Origin: Gemmatimonadota bacterium
GTDB taxonomy: Bacteria > Gemmatimonadota > Gemmatimonadetes > Gemmatimonadales > GWC2-71-9
Assembly: GCA_016713435.1 (NCBI GenBank)
Contig: JADJPD010000044.1
Coordinates: 1 to 21,153, forward strand
Length of the DNA stretch: 21,153 bases
Reading direction: 5' to 3'
The translations under genes and the position numbers were made by a program. The notes beneath the pieces are model-generated. The model was not told where the DNA came from. It worked only from the letters and a program-made list of their open reading frames with translations, and searched no databases. Shown in pieces: positions 8,840-18,928 of the stretch; position 1 is the stretch's first letter, and the number at the start of each line of letters is the position of its first letter.

Positions 8840-10106
8840 TCAGGGAAGGGGGAAGCGGAGCAGCAGCAGCTCATTCCGGTCCGGTGTGGAGCTGCCGGGC
8901 GCGTGCGTGATGGCCATGCCGCCATCGGCCTCGGTGACGCCGAAGTCGTCGTCGTTGATGATCGCCACGGTGTTGTTGTTCACCCGGGTGGCACCCTCGA
9001 GCTTGTCGTGGTGGTACCCGGGCGCGGCGGCCACGATGTCGAGCGCCAGCGTCTTGCTCACCGGGCGGAACCCGGCGGCGGCGAGCGCGGCGGCGGGGTC
9101 GGCGGCGCCGGCGGTCAGCTCCTCGAGGGTCTTGCCGTCCACCAGGCGGCCGGTGGCGCCGTCGGCGGGATCGCTCAGGTCGGTGGCGTCCTTGAGGTCA
9201 ATGGCGTAGAACCGCTTCACGGCGGTCGAGTCCCCGATCCACTTCCCGTCGCGCTCCAGCACCAGGTAGCGGCTCCCGCCCATCCACAGGATGTCGCTCA
9301 CCCCGAAGCCCTTGTCCTCGAGCAAATAGGCGTACTGGCGGGTGGTGCCCGTCGGCTCCACGACCAGGATGCGGGCCAGGCGCGAGGCGCGGCCGGCGGC
9401 CTTGGGGTTGTCGAGCGGCGCCTGGAACATGGCCACGAGCGTCTTGCCGCCGTCGGGCGAGGTGAGGCCCTCGAAGCCGCGGTTGACGCGGCGCTTCGCG
9501 GCCACCCGCGGCAGGCCCGCGCCCACCGTCAGGCGCGTCGTGGTGCAGCCCTCGGCGTTCACCTTGAAGATGTACGGCCCGTACTCGTCGCTCACCCAGA
9601 AGCTGCCGTCGGCGTTGGCCACGGACCCTCAGTGTCCACGCCGTTGGTATCGGCGGAGGGCGTGCCGTCCACGGCGTAGCCCACCTCGCCGGTGGCGCCG
9701 GGGCGGCCGGCGGGAAGCGGGAGGCCGGTGAGCGGGCGGCACTGCGCGTCCTTGAGCGTGATCACGCGCTGCCGCACCAGGCTGTCGCCCTGGCGAACGA
9801 AGGCGCCGATCTGCGGGGCGAAGTCCGGCTTGGGGAAGGCGACGCCTTCCTCGGTGGCGGTGGCGTAGTTGGGGCCGCGGTCGGTAAGCATGTAGAAGCG
9901 GTCGGCGTGCTTCGGGTCCCGGGCGATGGCGGAGCCGTAGCCACCGTTGAGCACCCGCACCGTGTCGGCCGAGCCGGGCGCGGCCCAGGTGGCGAGGATG
10001 CGGCGGGGGCGACGGGGACGGTGCTGACGCTCGGCGCCGTCCGCGGGCAGCTCATGAACGCGAGGGCGAAGGCACCGGTGGCGAACCACGGCGTGGACGA
10101 CCGCAT
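8840..10106 (-). CDS. Exported phytase-like esterase (PF13449-type) protein (frameshifted)
   Basis: ATG 10106 on the minus strand begins MRSSTPWFATGAFALAFMSC, a signal peptide ending in a possible lipobox. Blocks include RVLNGGYGSAIARDP, DRFYMLTDRGPNYA, FAPQIGAFVRQGDSLV, DTEGVANADGSFWVSDEYG, GPYIFKVNAEG, NRGFEGLTSPDGGKTLVAMF, DKGFGVSDILWMGGSRYLVL, HHDKLEGATRVNNNTVAI, NDDDFGVT and a final NELLLLRFPLP. DTEG(V)...FWVSDEYGP followed by NRGFEGL is the signature of the esterase-like activity of phytase family, a beta-propeller exported protein. Frame changes lie near 10015 and 9628, and the rest is open. The stop (TGA at 8842-8840) is 18 bases from the convergent cupin stop. Neighbour 10260-11864 is another exported propeller-like protein on the same strand, so a shared role in phosphate or phosphoester use is plausible but not shown. 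Confidence 0.88.
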
Positions 10107-10141
10107 GCGAGGGATCCTGTGAGGGGTGAGGGGCTGGACGG

Positions 10142-10147
10142 ATTGTA
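10142..10147 (-). promoter_or_regulatory. Candidate -10 box for the phytase-like gene
   Basis: TACAAT on the minus strand lies 36 bases before ATG 10106. A TTACCG upstream could be a poor -35 box with 19-base spacing. Only the -10 match is good. Confidence 0.25.
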
Positions 10148-10203
10148 ACGATCCCGTGCAACGAACCGGTAACGGCCCGCCCCACCACCCGGCCGGACGC
10201 CAG

Positions 10204-10246
10204 CGCGCCCGGCGCGGCCCCCGCCGTGGGAGCCGTGCCGGGCGCG
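10204..10246 (-). terminator. Strong hairpin after the choice-of-anchor I gene
   Basis: Bases 10204-10218 pair with 10232-10246 in a 15-bp stem with one G-T pair around a 13-base loop. The core is GCGCCCGGC / GCCGGGCGC. It starts 14 bases past the stop of the minus-strand gene ending at 10260. No T run follows, so it is a structural candidate for a terminator or 3' stabiliser. Confidence 0.45.
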
Positions 10247-10259
10247 TGGCCTGCGAGGC

Positions 10260-11864
<1,605 letters not shown>

Positions 11865-12007
11865 CGGGTCTCGTGAGTGAAGGTTGACGCAGACTGCGCG
11901 TGCCGGGAATGAGCGCCACTCCCGTCAACGGGCCGCCAACTTCACGTCACGATTGCCCAACACGCCCCGCGCCACACCGGCGTGGCGGGCGTTCTACGAC
12001 TGTTGCG

Positions 12008-12965
<958 letters not shown>

Positions 12966-13022
12966 GGGGGGCGAAAATGCGCCAGGAAAACGGCTTAGGC
13001 TAGGCCCCCTCCCTTGCGGCGA

Positions 13023-13119
13023 ACCCGTAGCGGCGGAGCTATGCTCCGCCGACTCGATCCCACCATCGTGCAAGATCCTCAAGATCGAGTCGGCGGAGCG
13101 TAGCTCCGCCGCTACGGGT
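13023..13119. repeat. 97-base inverted repeat made of two palindromes
   Basis: A 37-base arm (13023-13059) pairs with 13083-13119 with a single mismatch, around a 23-base loop. Each arm contains its own hairpin, GGCGGAGC / GCTCCGCC, with outer edges CCCGTAG and CTACGGG. It sits in the divergent gap between the kinase (start 12965) and the permease (start 13255). A separate small palindrome, CGACGA-T-TCGTCG, is at 13141-13153. The design (two self-palindromic units in opposite orientation, about 100 bases) is the same as at 5619-5732 although the stem sequence differs. Confidence 0.85.
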
Positions 13120-13254
13120 CAGAGACAAGCCAACCATCGGCGACGATTCGTCGTCCAAGACTGAAACCACGCACTACGATTGTCGTCATGCCTGCGCGGC
13201 CCGGGAGCGGCCGAGCAGCCCCGCACGTTTCACCAGCGAAACAGCGAGTTGCCG

Positions 13255-15749
13255 ATGCAGAACGTCAAGCTGGCCTTCCGCACCCTGGCCAAGACGCCCT
13301 TCGTGACCATGGTGGCGGTGCTGTCCCTGGCGCTCGGCATCGGCGCCAACGCCGCGATCTACTCCCTCTTCGACCAGATCCTGATGAGCCCGCTGCCGGT
13401 GCCCCGCGCCGCGGAGCTCGTCAACCTCGGCGCCCCCGGCCCCAAGCCCGGCGGCACCAGCTGCAACCAGGTTTAAGCGACTGCGACCAGGTCTTCAGCT
13501 ACCCGATGTTCCGCGACCTGGAGCAGAAGCAGCAGGTGTTCACCGGCCTCGTGGGCCACGTGATGTTCGGCGCCAGCCTGGGCTACAGCGGCCGGGAGCC
13601 CACCTCCGGCGACGGCGTGGCGGTGAGCGGCTCCTACTTCCACGCTCGAGCTCCGGCCCGCACTCGGCCGCTTCTTCGGTCCCAGCGAGGACGTGACCGT
13701 CGGCGGCCACTTCATCACCGTGCTGAGCTACGCCTACTGGCAGAGCCAGCTCGGTGGCGATCCCGACGTGATCGGCAAGTCGATCACGGTGAACGGCAAG
13801 CACTTCGAGATCATCGGCGTGGCGCCGCAGGGCTTCCAGGGCACCACCCTCGGCAGCCGGCCCGACCTGTACGTCCCGCTCACCATGTGGCAGGCCATCG
13901 GCGGCTGGACCAGCACGGAGAACCGCCGCCAGTACTACATCTACGCCTTCGGCCGGCTCAAGCCGGGCGTGACGCTGGACCAGGCGCGCGCCGGCATCAA
14001 TGCGCTCTACACGCCGATCATCACCGAGGTCGAGGCCCCGCTGCAGGAAGGGATGAGCGAGGCCACGCTGGCACGCTTCAAGGCCAAGCAGATCGAGGCC
14101 ACGCCGGGCGCGCGGGGGCAGAGCTCGGTGCACGGCGAGGCCAAGACGCCGCTCACGCTGCTCTTCGCGGTGACGGGCACCGTGCTGCTCATCGCCTGCG
14201 CCAACATTGCCAACCTGCTGCTGGCGCGGGGCGCGGGGCGGGCCACGGAGATGGGGGTGCGGCTGGCCATCGGCGCCGCGCGGCGGCACCTGATTGTGCA
14301 GCTGCTCACCGAGGCGGTGGTGCTGGCGCTCATGGGCGGCCTCGTGAGACTGGTGGTGGCGCAGTGGACGCTCACCGGCATGGGGGCGCTGCTGCCGAGC
14401 CAGGTGTCGGAGGTGTTCAGCTTCAGCATCCGGCCGGTGGTGATGGCGTTCACGGCGGCGCTGGCGGTGATCACGGGCCTGGTGTTCGGCCTGTTCCCGG
14501 CGCTCCACTCCACCCGGAGCGACCTCATCACCTCGATCCGCGCCGGCGCGGGCCAGATCGCGGGCGCCCGGAAGGCGCAGCGGTTCCGCGCCAGCCTGGT
14601 GACGGTGCAGATCGCCATGGCGACGGCGCTGCTGGTGTCGGCGGGACTCTTCCTCAAGAGCCTGGTGAACGTGACGCGGGTGGACCTCGGCGTGAAGGTG
14701 GACGACGTGGTGACCTTCCGCATCTCGCCCGACCAGAGCGGCTACGACTCGACGGGGTTCCTCAGCCTGTACCAGCGGGTGGACGAGCAGCTGCGGGCGC
14801 TGCCGCAGGTCACGGGCGTGACGATGAGCATGGTGCCGCTCATTGCCGGCAGCAACTGGGGCAACGACGTGTACGTGCAGGGCTTCCCGCACGGCCCCGA
14901 CGTGGACAACAACAGCCGCTTCAACCGCGTGGGCCCCGGCTACTTCAGCACCCTCGGCGTGCAGATGATCGATGGGCGGGAGATCAGCGCGAGCGACGTG
15001 GTGGGGGCGCCGCGGGTGGCGGTGGTGAACGAGGCCTTCGCCAAGAAGTTCAACCTGGGGCGGGACGCGGTGGGCAAGTTCATCTCCAACGAGGGCCCCG
15101 ACAGCCTCAACATCCAGGTCATCGGCCTGGCGAAGAACGCCAAGTACTCGGACGTGAAGGACTCGGTGCCGCCGATCTTCTTCCTGGCGGCCATGCAGAA
15201 CCGGAACGCCGGCTCCATGAGCTTCTACATCAAGACCGGCGGCGACCCGCGCACCCTGGTGCAGGCCATCGGCCCGCTGATGAAGGGATCGACCCCAACA
15301 TGCCGGTCGAGGAGCTCAAGACGATGCCGCAGCAGATCCGCGAGAACATCTTCATGGACCGGATGATCTCCATCCTGTCGGCGGCGTTCGCGGCGCTGGC
15401 GACGATCCTGGCGGGGGTGGGTCTCTACGGCGTGCTGAGCTACACGGTGGCGCAGCGCACCCGCGAGATCGGCGTCCGCATGGCGCTCGGCGCCGACGCG
15501 CGCGCGGTGCAGGCGATGGTGCTGCGCCAGGTGACTGTCATGATGGCCATCGGCGGCGTGGTGGGCCTGGGTGCCGCGCTCGGCATCGGCAAGGCGGCGA
15601 AGTCGCTGCTGTACGGGCTCGAGGGGAATGACCCGCTGGTGTTCGTGCTCTCCATGCTGATGCTGGCGGCGGTGGCACTGGCGGCGGGGTACGCGCCGGC
15701 CAGGCGGGCGAGCAAGGTGGATCCGATGCAGGCGTTGCGGTACGAGTAG
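13255..15749 (+). CDS. ADOP-type MacB-like ABC transporter permease (frameshifted)
   Basis: ATG 13255 (MQNVKLAFRTLAKTPFVTMV) opens a protein of about 830 residues. The first membrane helix is TMVAVLSLALGIGANAAIYS, followed by a large extracytoplasmic region (CDQVFSYPMFRDLEQKQQVF, WQSQLGGDPDVIGKSITVNG, LYVPLTMWQAIGGW). The first FtsX core is LTLLFAVTGTVLLIACANIA with NLLLARGAGRATEMGVRLAI. A second MacB-PCD-like region follows (DDVVTFRISP, GYFSTLGVQMIDGREI, VNEAFAKKF), and the second FtsX core is ISILSAAFAALATILAG, RTREIGVRMALGADARAVQA and a final APARRASKVDPMQALRYE. Two periplasmic/FtsX halves in one chain, without a fused ATPase, fit the acidobacterial duplicated orphan permease (ADOP) pattern. 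These probably move or extract substrates with a separate ATPase. No ATPase gene is adjacent. Frame changes occur near 13470, 13645 and 15288, while the stretch 13690-15285 is fully open. Confidence 0.93.
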
Positions 15750-15755
15750 CACGAT

Positions 15756-15799
15756 CGCTCGCTGAAGCGAGCGCTCGGCACCACAAGTCCTGAAGGACT
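15756..15799. repeat. Two consecutive hairpins with TGAA loops
   Basis: CGCTCGC-TGAA-GCGAGCG (15756-15773) and AGTCC-TGAA-GGACT (15786-15799) are perfect stems sharing the same tetraloop. They begin 7 bases after the permease stop and lead directly into the next hairpin. Confidence 0.65.
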
Positions 15800-15834
15800 C
15801 GCGTCCCGGCCCCCGGTGAGGGGGTCGGGACGCG
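15800..15834 (+). terminator. 15-bp hairpin after the permease (CGCGTCCCG family)
   Basis: CGCGTCCCGGCCCCC (15800-15814) pairs with GGGGGTCGGGACGCG (15820-15834), with one G-T pair and a GGTGA loop, followed by CTGCTTTCTC. It is placed and shaped like a terminator for the permease gene. The same outer sequence recurs at 18127-18161 after another gene, so it may instead be a repeat family. Confidence 0.6.
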
Positions 15835-15862
15835 CTGCTTTCTCGGCCGCCCGTCCTCGGAG

Positions 15863-15901
15863 CTCCCGTAAGGCCCGAGCGGCGCTCGGGCCCTACGGGA
15901 G
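15863..15901. repeat. Palindromic repeat, CCGTAAGG/CCCTACGG type
   Basis: CTCCCGTAAGGCCCGAGC (15863-15880) pairs with GCTCGGGCCCTACGGGAG (15884-15901) around a GGC loop, with one mismatch. The outer sequence matches the other palindromes here while the inner stem differs. Confidence 0.75.
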
Positions 15902-15942
15902 GATGGCGCCTACGACGGATCGTGAAGAAAGCGGGAAGGCCA

Positions 15943-15994
15943 CGGGAATTCCCGGCGTCTTGCGCGGGAACTATATTACCGGATAGTTATATAG
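15943..15994 (+). promoter_or_regulatory. AT-rich promoter/operator region of the rhodanese-CoADR locus
   Basis: A perfect 12-base palindrome, CGGGAATTCCCG (15943-15954), is followed by an AT-rich stretch unusual for this window. That stretch contains CTATAT (15971-15976) and ATATAG (15989-15994) as inverted arms. TATATT at 15972 or TAGTTA/TTATAT at 15984-15992 could be a -10 box, and TTGCGC at 15960 a partial -35 box. It lies about 45 bases before the rhodanese ATG. An operator for a sulfur- or redox-sensing repressor is possible, but no such regulator is in the window. Confidence 0.45.
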
Positions 15995-16038
15995 CGGTGG
16001 TGAGCCGGTGCGTCTTCCTGGATTCCTGGAGCGAAGTC

Positions 16039-16320
16039 ATGCCTTCCTTTCGTGGCCAGCCGCTGGACCTCGTGATCGACGTGCGGAGCAAGATGGAGTA
16101 CCTCCTCAACCACCTGCCCAAGGCGGAGAACATCCCCGTGCAGGTGCTGGAGGAGGCGATGCGCGCCAAGAAGGGCCTCAAGCCCGAGATGGCGATCCTG
16201 GTGTACTGCGCGAGCGGCGTCCGGTCGCGGAATGCCGCAGGGGATCCTGACGCGGCTCGGGTTCAAGAAGGTCATTGACGGGGCGGGATCCGGGCGGCGG
16301 CGCGGGATTATCGCGCGTAG
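16039..16320 (+). CDS. Single-domain rhodanese (sulfurtransferase)
   Basis: ATG 16039, preceded by GGAG, gives MPSFRGQPLDLVIDVRSKME, YLLNHLPKAENIPVQVLEEA, MAILVYCASGVRSRNAAG and then, after one frame change near 16236, ILTRLGFKKVIDG. A second shift gives RAAARDYRA and a stop at 16318-16320. VIDVR is the usual rhodanese opening and YCASGVRSRNAA is the canonical active-site loop. Catalytic Cys57 binds the sulfane sulfur and the following arginine sits in the usual position. At about 93 residues it is a cytosolic, single-domain GlpE/PspE-like protein without a signal peptide. It lies 82 bases before the CoA-disulfide reductase-rhodanese gene and is likely co-transcribed, handing persulfide sulfur to or from it. 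A palindromic repeat sits in the gap. Confidence 0.87.
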
Positions 16321-16346
16321 CGGGCGACCCCGTCAGAGGAGGCTCA

Positions 16347-16374
16347 GTAGGGGCCGAACATGTTCGGCCCTTAC
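16347..16374. repeat. Palindromic repeat before the CoADR gene
   Basis: GTAGGGGCCGAACA and TGTTCGGCCCTTAC (16347-16374) form a 28-base palindrome with a single G-T pair. It ends 28 bases before ATG 16403, just ahead of a GAGAGAGG ribosome-binding region, so its fold could affect translation. The core GGGCCGAA/TTCGGCCC is shared with the copy inside the gene. Confidence 0.75.
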
Positions 16375-16402
16375 GGACGAGGAAGAAGAGAGAGAGGGTG
16401 GG

Positions 16403-18100
16403 ATGACGAGGATCGTGATCATCGGTGGCGTGGCGGGCGGCGCGACGGCGGCGGCGCGGGCGCGGCGGCTGGATGAGGAGGCGGAGATCACGCTGGTGGA
16501 GCGTGGCCCCTATGTGAGCTACGCCAACTGCGGCCTCCCCTACTACCTGAGCGGCGACATCACCGACCGCGCCAAGCTCCTGCTGCAGACGCCGGCGAGC
16601 TTTGCCCGGCGCTACCGCGTCACGGCGCTGGTGCACACCGAGGCCGTGGAGATTGACCGGGCCGGGAAGCGCGTCCGCGTCACCGGCCCCGAGGGCGATC
16701 GCTGGCTTCCCTACGACAAGCTGATCCTGGCTCAGGGCGGCAGCCCCACCCTCCCGCCGATCCCGGGGAGCGACGCCGAGCACGTCTTCCGGCTGTGGAC
16801 GGTGCCGGACATGGACCGGCTGGACGGGTTCCTGCGGGCGCGCGCGCCCAGGCACGCGGTGGTGGTTGGGGGCGGGTTCATCGGGCTGGAGATGGCGGAG
16901 GCGTTCCGGAAGCGCGGGCTCACGGTGACAATCGTGGAGCGCGAGGCGGCGGTGCTGCCGGTGTTCGACCACGAGTTCGGCACCCAGGTGGCGCTCGAGT
17001 GCGGGCGGCACGCGGTGGGCGTGGTGACGGGCGAGGCGGTGCAGGCCATCCACGCCGACAGCGTGGAGCTGACGCACGGGCGCCGCATCCCCGCCGACCT
17101 GGTGCTCTTCTCCGTGGGCGTCCGCCCCGAGCTGACGCTGGCGAAGCAGGCCGGCCTGGCCACCGGGCTCGCCGGCGGCCTCAAGGTGGACGAGCACCTG
17201 CGCACCTCCGACCCCAACATCTGGGCCGCGGGTGACATGGTGGAAGTGTTTCACCGCGTCAGTGGCCGCATGGTGCGGGTGCCGCTGGCCGGCCCCGCCA
17301 ACCGCCAGGGCCGCCTGGCCGCCACCAACGCCCTCGGCGGGAGCCTCCGCTACAGCGGCGCGCTCGGCACCAGCGTGGTGAAGGTGTTCGAGGCCACGGT
17401 GGCGATGACCGGCCTGAGTGAGGCGGCCGCGCGCGCGGCGGGCTTCGAGGTGGGGGTGGCGGTGCTGCACAAGGAGCACCACGCCGGCTACTACCCGGGC
17501 GGCAAGGAGCTGACGCTCAAGCTCATCTACCAGAAGTCCGACGGCGTGCTGCTCGGCGCCGAGGCGTTCGGGCATGCGGGGGTGGAGAAGCGGATCGACG
17601 TGCTGGCGACGGCGCTGCACGGGCGGATGACGCTCGACGACCTGGCGGAGCTGGACCTGGCGTACGCGCCGCCCTACTCGAGCGCCAACGACCCCGTGAA
17701 CCTGGCGGCGTTCGTGGGGCAGAACGACGTGAGCGGGTTCAGCCCGCTGGTGACGGCGGCCGAGCTGCGCGAGGAGCTGGCGGGCGCGGTGCCGCCGGTG
17801 GTGGTGGACGTGCGGACGGCGAAGGAGTATGGGGCGGGGCACTTGCCGGGGGCCCTCAGCATACCCGTGGATGATCTACGGGAGGAGTCCGTAAGGGCCG
17901 AAAATATTCGGCCCTTACTACGGGGGCGTCGGGTGATCGTGTACTGCAAGGGTGGGTTCCGCGGGCACCTCGCGGTGCGGATCCTCAAGGGGCAGGGGAT
18001 CACCGACGTGGCCAACGTCACGGGCGGCTGGACCAGCATGCGGCTCGAGGGGAGCCTGCCGGTGGCGCATGCGGAGGAGGCGGCGCTGGCGGGGCACTGA
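16403..18100 (+). CDS. CoA-disulfide reductase / rhodanese fusion (pyridine nucleotide-disulfide oxidoreductase)
   Basis: An uninterrupted 565-residue protein from ATG 16403, with a GAGAGAGGGTGGG ribosome-binding region. MTRIVIIGGVAGGATAAARA is the FAD-binding loop. SYANCGLPYYLSGDI places the redox cysteine at residue 43, exactly as in CoA-disulfide reductases. VVVGGGFIGLEMAEAF is the NAD(P)H loop, SVGVRPELTLAKQAG and IWAAGDMVE the second FAD motif, and VKVFEATVAMTGLSE begins the dimerisation domain. From about residue 455 a rhodanese domain follows: VVVDVRTAKEYGAGHLPGAL, IPVDDLREE and VYCKGGFRGHLAVRIL with catalytic Cys515, ending NVTGGWTSMRLEG. The fusion reduces CoA disulfides or polysulfide/CoA persulfide with NAD(P)H and passes sulfane sulfur through the rhodanese half. 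Length equals that of known fused CoADR-Rhd enzymes, apart from a palindrome-encoded insert at residues 497-506. It lies between the single rhodanese and DUF305 genes. Unlike most genes here it has no frame change. Confidence 0.95.
   Translation: MTRIVIIGGVAGGATAAARARRLDEEAEITLVERGPYVSYANCGLPYYLSGDITDRAKLLLQTPASFARRYRVTALVHTEAVEIDRAGKRVRVTGPEGDRWLPYDKLILAQGGSPTLPPIPGSDAEHVFRLWTVPDMDRLDGFLRARAPRHAVVVGGGFIGLEMAEAFRKRGLTVTIVEREAAVLPVFDHEFGTQVALECGRHAVGVVTGEAVQAIHADSVELTHGRRIPADLVLFSVGVRPELTLAKQAGLATGLAGGLKVDEHLRTSDPNIWAAGDMVEVFHRVSGRMVRVPLAGPANRQGRLAATNALGGSLRYSGALGTSVVKVFEATVAMTGLSEAAARAAGFEVGVAVLHKEHHAGYYPGGKELTLKLIYQKSDGVLLGAEAFGHAGVEKRIDVLATALHGRMTLDDLAELDLAYAPPYSSANDPVNLAAFVGQNDVSGFSPLVTAAELREELAGAVPPVVVDVRTAKEYGAGHLPGALSIPVDDLREESVRAENIRPLLRGRRVIVYCKGGFRGHLAVRILKGQGITDVANVTGGWTSMRLEGSLPVAHAEEAALAGH
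17891..17918 (+). repeat. Palindromic repeat inside the CoADR coding sequence
   Basis: GTAAGGGCCGAA (17891-17902) and TTCGGCCCTTAC (17907-17918) form a perfect 12-bp stem around AATA. It is read in frame as VRAENIRPL plus part of the next codon, residues 497-506, between strand IPVDDLREE and VIVYC of the rhodanese domain. The element matches the copy at 16347-16374 of the same gene. No stop or frame change is produced. Confidence 0.85.
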
Positions 18101-18126
18101 GCGGGCATCGCACAGCGGGCGGGATG

Positions 18127-18161
18127 CGCGTCCCGGGCCTCGGGGAGAGGTTCGGGACGCG
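18127..18161 (+). terminator. Hairpin after the CoADR gene (CGCGTCCCG family)
   Basis: CGCGTCCCGGGCCTC (18127-18141) pairs with GAGGTTCGGGACGCG (18147-18161) with two G-T pairs and a GGGGA loop, 26 bases after the stop. Outer arms are identical to the hairpin at 15800-15834. It could end the rhodanese-CoADR transcript. The rest of the 18101-18334 gap is G/C-rich and shows no gene I can support. Confidence 0.55.
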
Positions 18162-18334
18162 TGGCATTCCGGACCCTGTGGGGCCGGCGGCCGGAGCTGC
18201 GGAGCCCCGGTGCGGGCGGCTGGCTCCCCGGCGTCCCTCGGATGGACGCGAGGGCGCGTCCCGCGGTCACCGGCGGCGGGCACGCCCAGCGCCGGCCACC
18301 GCGCCGTCAGGCATCAGCGGAGGGGGTGGCGACA

Positions 18335-18892
18335 ATGGACCAGCACAAGCCCATGATGGGCATGGGGTGGGGGCGGTTCGCGGGCATGATCGCGACCTCC
18401 GTCGTGCTCATGTTCTTCCTGATGTACCAGCTCATCTACTCGCTCGACCACGCGTTCTTCAGCGTGAACCGGCTGCTCGCCTCGCTGCTGATGGGGGCCG
18501 TCATGGCGCTCGTCATGCTCGGCTTCATGTGGCCGATGTACCGGGGGACGGGGACGAAGGTGGCCATCCTGGCGGGCGCGACGCTGGTGGGCGCCGTCCT
18601 CCTGGCGGTGAACCGGAGCCAGGCCCTCGTCGGGGACAGCGCCTTCATGCAGGCGATGATCCCGCATCACTCCATCGCCATCAACAACGCGCGCAAGGCG
18701 AGCATCCGCGACCCGCGGGTGCGGGAGCTGGCGGACGAGATCATCGAGTCGCAGGTCCGCGAGATCGCGGAGATGAAGCTGCTCCTCGACGACCTGGCGC
18801 GGCACGGCGGGCGCGGCGCGGCCGCCCTGCCGGCCCGGCCGGCCGAGGTGACTCCGGCCATGGAGGCGCGGATCCGGGAGGCGGTGCGGTAG
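18335..18892 (+). CDS. Membrane-anchored DUF305 protein
   Basis: ATG 18335 (MDQHKPMMGMGW) follows a GGAGGGGG ribosome-binding site. The open frame extends further upstream, but that extension is Arg/Pro-rich and looks non-coding. The 185-residue protein has three membrane helices (about residues 16-36, 47-69 and 74-92), then a DUF305 domain at about 101-153. The DUF305 motifs are GDSAFMQAMIPHHSIAINNA, RELADEIIESQVREIAEMKL and LLDDL. DUF305 is a ferritin-like helical family; the paired histidines of MIPHH are the hallmark and are thought to bind metal. Three-helix plus DUF305 proteins often occur with copper or other metal-stress genes. Met/His-rich residues at the start (HKPMMGMGW) also suggest metal contact. 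It is frameshift-free. It follows the CoADR gene but is separated by a hairpin, so it may have its own promoter. Confidence 0.9.
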   Translation: MDQHKPMMGMGWGRFAGMIATSVVLMFFLMYQLIYSLDHAFFSVNRLLASLLMGAVMALVMLGFMWPMYRGTGTKVAILAGATLVGAVLLAVNRSQALVGDSAFMQAMIPHHSIAINNARKASIRDPRVRELADEIIESQVREIAEMKLLLDDLARHGGRGAAALPARPAEVTPAMEARIREAVR

Positions 18893-18921
18893 GCGGGTGC
18901 GACGCGCGCTGGCGCGCCCGC
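18893..18921. terminator. Bidirectional hairpin between convergent genes
   Basis: GCGGGTGCG (18893-18901) pairs with CGCGCCCGC (18913-18921), nine pairs including one G-T, around an 11-base loop. It fills the 36-base space between the DUF305 stop and the stop of the minus-strand kinase, so it may serve both. No T run. Confidence 0.5.
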
Positions 18922-18928
18922 TCCCGGC

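Noticed and set aside
8903..9679. 258-codon plus-strand open frame
   Set aside because: It is a Gly/Val/Ala-rich shadow of the phytase-like gene on the minus strand, with no recognisable motif.
13540..14892. 450-codon minus-strand open frame opposite the permease
   Set aside because: It has low-complexity Arg/His-rich translation, and the plus strand carries clear permease helices.
16178..17842. Very long open frame (554 codons) on the minus strand opposite the CoADR gene
   Set aside because: It is antisense to a complete, motif-rich enzyme gene and translates to His/Arg/Pro/Gln-rich sequence without domains. This is expected in GC-rich DNA.
18161..18334. Upstream extension of the DUF305 frame
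   Set aside because: It is Arg/Pro-rich with no motif. It begins inside a hairpin, and the ATG at 18335 has a good ribosome-binding site right before the helices.
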